From Sphingorhabdus sp. (lineage in GTDB: Bacteria > Pseudomonadota > Alphaproteobacteria > Sphingomonadales > Sphingomonadaceae): 64,000 nucleotides of DNA. A program made the position numbers and the translations under genes. Below the pieces are notes generated by a model. The model was not told the DNA's origin and ran no database searches. It saw only the letters and a list, made by a program, of their open reading frames with translations. Numbering within the stretch: the first letter of the stretch is position 1; every line of letters begins with the position of its first letter. Of the stretch, positions 59,830 to 64,000 are shown piece after piece. The stretch lies in NCBI RefSeq assembly GCF_023910635.1, contig NZ_JAAVVZ010000010.1, positions 1 through 64,000 of the forward strand. Reading direction: 5' to 3'.

Positions 59830-61020
59830 ATGAAACGCAGCGTTTCCATCTTTGGCGCAACAGGTTCGGTCGGGCTGTCGACACTGGACCTCATTCGCCA
59901 GCATCGAAGCGACTATCGCGTGGTCGCGCTAACGGCGAACGGCAATGCTGCCGCCATCGCGCAACTGGCGCGGGAATTTGATGCCGAATTGGCGGTCGTT
60001 GCCGATGAAACGGCCTATGCCGACCTGAAGGACGCATTGGCCGGGACCGGTATAGAAGCCGCAGCAGGCGCAGAAGCGCTTGTGGAGGCCGCCAGACGCG
60101 ATGTCGATTGGACCATGGCCTCAATCGTCGGTTGTGCCGGGTTGCCCTCCACGATGGCCGCAATCGAGGCTGGCAAGACCGTCGCTTTGGCCAATAAGGA
60201 GGCATTGGTCTCCGCAGGCGCATTGATGATGGCTGCGGTGCGCCGGTCGGGCGCAGCATTATTGCCAGTCGACAGTGAGCATAATGCGATATTCCAGTGC
60301 CTATCGGGTGGCAAAATTGACCAAGTGCGCAAGATAACCCTGACGGCGAGCGGCGGACCGTTTCGGTCTTTCTCGCTTGAGGAGATGCGGGGCGTAACCC
60401 CGGCGCAGGCCGTGGCGCATCCGAATTGGGACATGGGCGCGAAGATCAGCATCGATTCCGCGACCATGATGAACAAAGGCCTTGAACTGATTGAGGCCTA
60501 TCATTTGTTTCCGGTGGGCTTGGATAAAATCGATATACTTGTGCATCCACAATCGGTCATCCATTCGATGGTCGAATATGTCGATTGTTCCACTTTAGCG
60601 CAGCTAGGATCGCCAGATATGCGTATTCCAATAGCGAGCGCGCTGGCGTGGCCGGAGCGGATTGCCACAAGCTGCAAGCCGCTGGATTTAGCGAATATTG
60701 GGCAGTTGACGTTTGAACAGCCGGACATCGCACGTTTCCCGGCGTTGCGGCTTGCCCGCGCGGCCATATCCGAAGGCGGGGCAAAGCCGGCAATCATGAA
60801 CGCGGCCAACGAAGTCGCCGTGGCGGCGTTCTTGAATGGCCAAATCGGTTTTCTCGATATCGCAGCTTTGGTGGAAGATGCGCTTTGCGGTTACGCACCG
60901 AATAACCTGCCAACCTGCATCGATGACTTGTTCAGCATAGATGCAGCCGCGCGTGTTTATGCGCAGGCGCTCATTCAAAAGGTAACTGAATGCCAATGGA
61001 ATCGCCAAATATCATCGTGA
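59830..61020 (+). CDS. dxr: 1-deoxy-D-xylulose-5-phosphate reductoisomerase
   Basis: A 396-residue NADPH enzyme converting DXP to MEP, the committed step of the non-mevalonate isoprenoid pathway. The dinucleotide fold is VSIFGATGSVGLSTLDL, and the active site contains ALANKEALVSAG, LLPVDSEHNAIFQC and ISIDSATMMNKGLELIEA, the metal and substrate residues. ATG 59830 is 4 nt after cdsA. rseP starts 31 nt before its stop, so the reading frames overlap. Confidence 0.96.
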   Translation: MKRSVSIFGATGSVGLSTLDLIRQHRSDYRVVALTANGNAAAIAQLAREFDAELAVVADETAYADLKDALAGTGIEAAAGAEALVEAARRDVDWTMASIVGCAGLPSTMAAIEAGKTVALANKEALVSAGALMMAAVRRSGAALLPVDSEHNAIFQCLSGGKIDQVRKITLTASGGPFRSFSLEEMRGVTPAQAVAHPNWDMGAKISIDSATMMNKGLELIEAYHLFPVGLDKIDILVHPQSVIHSMVEYVDCSTLAQLGSPDMRIPIASALAWPERIATSCKPLDLANIGQLTFEQPDIARFPALRLARAAISEGGAKPAIMNAANEVAVAAFLNGQIGFLDIAALVEDALCGYAPNNLPTCIDDLFSIDAAARVYAQALIQKVTECQWNRQISS

Positions 61021-62111
61021 CGGCTCTTGCGTTTCTAACGCTGATCGGCAGTCTGGTTGTCGTGCACGAACTGGGGCATTATGCCGTGGGTCGTTGGTTC
61101 GGCGTGAAGGCTGAGAAATTCTCGATCGGCTTTGGTCCGCAGATCTGGGGCAGGGTCGACAAACGTGGCACCTTGTGGCGCATTGGCCTGCTGCCTTTGG
61201 GCGGCTTTGTCCAATTCGCAGGCGACATGAATCCCGCCAGCCAAGCGGACGAAAGCTGGAAACAGCTACCCGCAGAGGAGCGCAACCAGACGTTCCAATC
61301 CAAAACCTTGTGGCAACGTGCGTTGATTGTTTTTGCCGGGCCAGCGGTGAATTTCATCTTGGCCATCCTGATCGCGATGGGTTTCCTCTTGGCGTTTGGC
61401 AAATCAGTTACGCCACCTGTAATTGACGTTGTGCAGCCCAATAGCGCGGCTGCGGTGGCGGGCCTGATGGAAGGTGACCGCATCCTTACTTTGAATGGCC
61501 GGACCATTGAGACGTTCGATGAGATGGCGAAGGAAATTGTCATGATCCCCAACGAACAGGTGGTGATCGAAATCGAACGCGACGGGGCGAGCATTGTCAA
61601 GCAAGCCAAGGTCGCTGCGGCTATCGAAGTGGATCGTTTCGGCAATGAATACCGCATTGGTCGGCTCGGCGTGGGTGCCAGCAAGATGGAAGTCCGCGAA
61701 GTGGGCCTGCTTGAGGCACCTTGGGCAGCGGTTGTTCAAACCGGAAATATCTTGCGGCAGCAGGTGATTGGCCTTGGTCAGATTATCTCTGGCCGGCGTC
61801 CCATTTCCGAACTGGGCGGGCCGTTGAAAATCGCAAAAGTTTCAGGCGAAGCCATGAGTCTTGGCATTTTAACCTTCATCAGCCTTGCTGCGCTTATTTC
61901 GATTAACTTGGGGTTCATCAATCTCCTGCCAATCCCCATGCTCGATGGAGGGCATTTGTTGCTCTACGCCGTGGAAGCAGTGCGTCGGCGCCCAGCCACG
62001 CCAATAGTGCAGGAGTGGGCTTTTCGTGCAGGATTTGCGATGCTGGCAGCATTTATGATCATGGTAACATTCAACGACCTTGCGTCTTTCGGGCTGTTCG
62101 GAAGCGGTTGA
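60990..62111 (+). CDS. rseP: RIP metalloprotease RseP
   Basis: A 373-residue site-2 protease in the inner membrane that cuts anti-sigma factors and signal-peptide remnants. Zinc motif HELGH in LVVVHELGHYAVGRWFGVK, one PDZ domain (about residues 140-225, PNSAAAVAGLMEGDRILTLNG) and the second zinc ligand in NLLPIPMLDGGHLLLY. E. coli RseP has two PDZ domains; only one is clear here, as in many alphaproteobacteria. ATG 60990 is preceded by AAGG at 7 nt; ATG 60996 is possible. It directly precedes bamA, as usual. Confidence 0.94.
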   Translation: MPMESPNIIVTALAFLTLIGSLVVVHELGHYAVGRWFGVKAEKFSIGFGPQIWGRVDKRGTLWRIGLLPLGGFVQFAGDMNPASQADESWKQLPAEERNQTFQSKTLWQRALIVFAGPAVNFILAILIAMGFLLAFGKSVTPPVIDVVQPNSAAAVAGLMEGDRILTLNGRTIETFDEMAKEIVMIPNEQVVIEIERDGASIVKQAKVAAAIEVDRFGNEYRIGRLGVGASKMEVREVGLLEAPWAAVVQTGNILRQQVIGLGQIISGRRPISELGGPLKIAKVSGEAMSLGILTFISLAALISINLGFINLLPIPMLDGGHLLLYAVEAVRRRPATPIVQEWAFRAGFAMLAAFMIMVTFNDLASFGLFGSG

Positions 62112-62210
62112 GGGCATTGCATACTTGATTGCGCGCGCTGCATCGGGCAGGGACGCAAAACTATTTTAGCGGCAATACGCCACACCCGGTAGGGGCGGAC
62201 ATCAGATCGG

Positions 62211-64000
62211 ATGACAATGAAAAATATATCTCGCGGCAACTTCAAAAGCTTTGGCATATATTTGATGGGTTCGACGGCGCTCGCCGTGACGGGCACGATG
62301 ACCCCTGCTTTGGCGCAGACTGTGTCGGCGACGCCCGCTGCGCAGCCTGAGGTAGCCGCCCCTGTCGAGACCATTCAATCCATCACCGTCGTGGGCACGC
62401 AAAGACTCGAATCCGACACCGTGCGATCATATATCCGGCTACGCACAGGACAGCCATGGACGCAGGTCGCGGCTGACCAAGCGTTGAAGGACCTATATGC
62501 GACCGAATTGTTCGCAGATGTCGCGGTCCGCAATAACGCCGGCGCGGTGGTAATTGAGGTACGCGAAAACCCGGTGGTGAACCGCATCATTCTTGAAGGC
62601 AACAAGCGCATCAAGAATGACAAAATTGAACCCGAAATCAAACTTGCGCCGCGCCAGATTTATTCGCGATCCAAAGTGCGCGCCGATGTTGCGCGCATCA
62701 TTGAACTTTACAAGCGTCAGGGGCGCTTTGCGGCGGTCGTTGAGCCTAAATTGGTTCAACTTGACCAAAACCGCGTAGACATTGTTTTCGAGATTATCGA
62801 AGGGCCCAAGTCCAAGGTTCAGCAGATCAACATCATCGGCAACGACAAGTTCTCCGATGGCCAGTTGCGCGGCGAAATGGTCACGAAGCAAGCCCGTTTC
62901 TATCGCTTTTTCAGCTCTGGCACCAGCTATGATCCCGATCGTCTGGCATTTGACCAACAAAAGCTGCGTCAATTCTATTTGACACAAGGCTATGCCGATT
63001 TCCGCGTTGTTTCCGCAGTCGCCGAACTGACGCCTGATAAGCAGGACTTCATCATCACTTATGTGGTGGAAGAAGGTGACAGGTACAAATTTGGTGACGT
63101 CAAGGTTGAAAGCCAAATTCGTGATTTTGATTCAGAGCGTCTGACGACAACTCTGCGCATGAAAAAAGGCGACTGGTATGACGCCAAAATGGTCGAAGAC
63201 ACTGTCGAAAGCCTGTCGGAAACCGCAGGTTTGTTTGGCTATGCTTTTGCCGACGTAAACCCTGATTTTCAGCGAGACAAAGAAACGCTGACCATGGGCA
63301 TTACGTTCAACGTGGCGGAATCCCCGCGCGTGTTTGTCGAACGGATCGACATTAACGGCAACACACTGACGCAGGATAAGGTTGTTCGCCGCGAATTCCG
63401 CCTGAATGAAGGGGATGCGTTTAATAGTATTCAAGTCAAGCGGACCGCAGAGCGCATCAAATCGCTGGGATATTTTCAGGAAGACCTTGAAGTCGAACAG
63501 GCGCAGGGCAGTGCGCCCGACCGCATCATCCTCACCACAAATGTCGAAGAAAAAGCGACGGGCGAATTGTCCTTGTCCGCAGGATTTTCCTCGATTGAAA
63601 ACTTCATTTTCCAAGGGTCGATCAGGCAACGGAACTTCCGCGGCTTGGGGCAAGAATTGCGGACGAATATCTCTTATTCGTCATATTCCAAATCAGCGGA
63701 AATTGGCTTTACCGAGCCTTATTTGTTTGATCGTTCCATCGCAATATCGGGCGATATTTTCCGTCGGGATTTGAACAGTTTCAACTTCTTCAACAACCAA
63801 CGCAACACAACCTATAAGCAAGCCACAACAGGTCTGCAGGTACGCGTTGGTGTGCCGGTCAATGAGTTTATTTATTTTCAGGCGCGCTACGGGTTGAGCC
63901 AGGACGATATTTCACTTGATGAAAACACCTTCTTCTCTGACCCGGATGGCACGGGCCCGCTTCCTCGGTCGTGCGACCCAATCGTTGCCGGACGGTTTCT
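62211..64000 (+). CDS. bamA: Outer-membrane protein assembly factor BamA, 3' end outside the window
   Basis: The first 596 or so codons are visible and the frame is open at the window end. A signal peptide (FGIYLMGSTALAVTGTMTPALAQ) and a short linker lead into five POTRA domains; the first is IQSITVVGTQRLESDTVRSYIRLRTG, and others start FEIIEGPKSKVQQINIIGNDKF and RVFVERIDINGNTLTQDKVVRREF. The beginning of the barrel is seen in GELSLSAGFSSIENFIFQGSIRQRNFRGLGQEL. It inserts beta-barrel proteins into the outer membrane. The start is ATG 62211 or ATG 62217; both keep the signal peptide. It lies 99 nt after rseP. Confidence 0.95.
   Translation, partial: MTMKNISRGNFKSFGIYLMGSTALAVTGTMTPALAQTVSATPAAQPEVAAPVETIQSITVVGTQRLESDTVRSYIRLRTGQPWTQVAADQALKDLYATELFADVAVRNNAGAVVIEVRENPVVNRIILEGNKRIKNDKIEPEIKLAPRQIYSRSKVRADVARIIELYKRQGRFAAVVEPKLVQLDQNRVDIVFEIIEGPKSKVQQINIIGNDKFSDGQLRGEMVTKQARFYRFFSSGTSYDPDRLAFDQQKLRQFYLTQGYADFRVVSAVAELTPDKQDFIITYVVEEGDRYKFGDVKVESQIRDFDSERLTTTLRMKKGDWYDAKMVEDTVESLSETAGLFGYAFADVNPDFQRDKETLTMGITFNVAESPRVFVERIDINGNTLTQDKVVRREFRLNEGDAFNSIQVKRTAERIKSLGYFQEDLEVEQAQGSAPDRIILTTNVEEKATGELSLSAGFSSIENFIFQGSIRQRNFRGLGQELRTNISYSSYSKSAEIGFTEPYLFDRSIAISGDIFRRDLNSFNFFNNQRNTTYKQATTGLQVRVGVPVNEFIYFQARYGLSQDDISLDENTFFSDPDGTGPLPRSCDPIVAGRF

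Overview
The window reads as a chromosomal segment of a Sphingomonadales-type alphaproteobacterium (Sphingopyxis/Sphingorhabdus/Novosphingobium-like). This rests on protein character: SciP, a DUF3297 protein, an IVVC-type small secreted protein and an alpha-type RF2. Gene order also fits: ffs-dnaX-ybaB and rpsB-tsf-pyrH-frr-uppS-cdsA-dxr-rseP-bamA. Assignment to a genus is inference. Most of the window is core genome. No phage, plasmid, IS transposase, CRISPR array or rRNA operon is visible.

Layout. 1-8 kb: the 3' part of an intracellular PHA depolymerase gene, an MTA/SAH-nucleosidase-like enzyme, a DUF445 membrane protein, an RND efflux pump with its adaptor, and the cell-cycle regulator SciP. 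8-16 kb: mnmA, small membrane proteins, a lipoprotein serine hydrolase, DUF3297, a BaiN-like flavoprotein, typA and a BASS-type transporter. 16-24 kb: a ybbP/ybbA ABC system divergent from a lipoprotein TesA-like esterase, a TelA/XpaC-like pair, and galM. 24-28 kb: an orphan receiver overlapping a large membrane histidine kinase, then fpr. 28-32 kb: 1.3 kb of non-coding, repeat-packed DNA running straight into a MacB-type ABC ATPase that has lost its N-terminus and Walker A, followed by its intact permease, an MGMT-like protein and an SRPBCC protein. 32-46 kb: tRNA-Gln(CUG), ppx/gppA, rlmE, a DsbA-family protein, an M48-TPR protease, rne, an amidase, PBP1A, prfB and an SDR. 46-54 kb: ruvX, a DUF3089 protein, 4.5S RNA, dnaX, ybaB, lon and hupB. 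54-64 kb: a frameshifted small secreted-protein gene, then the translation and envelope cluster from rpsB to bamA, which is cut by the window end.

The most unusual signal is not a gene. Several families of folded intergenic repeats are scattered between the housekeeping genes. The best is a 79-261 bp element with roughly 30-bp terminal inverted repeats beginning TTAGGGTCAGGACC. Its longer copies can fold as a three-way junction. Three full copies and three solo ends occur, two of them supplying or abutting the stop codon of the neighbouring gene. A second family (CTCCCC..GGGGAG arms around an inner GGAGGGGC stem) and a third (ATTCCCGC..GCGGGAAT) sit in other gaps, including inside the ybbA-ybbP and rpsB-tsf operons. 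No mobilising enzyme is present, so mobility is inferred.

How the genes work together: the 55-64 kb cluster couples translation factors (S2, EF-Ts, RRF), UMP synthesis and isoprenoid/undecaprenyl/phospholipid precursor supply with outer-membrane assembly (RseP, BamA). The ffs-dnaX-ybaB-lon-hupB block joins protein targeting, replication, nucleoid structure and proteolysis. Amidase and PBP1A form a cell-wall pair, and rne, RlmE and MnmA handle RNA.
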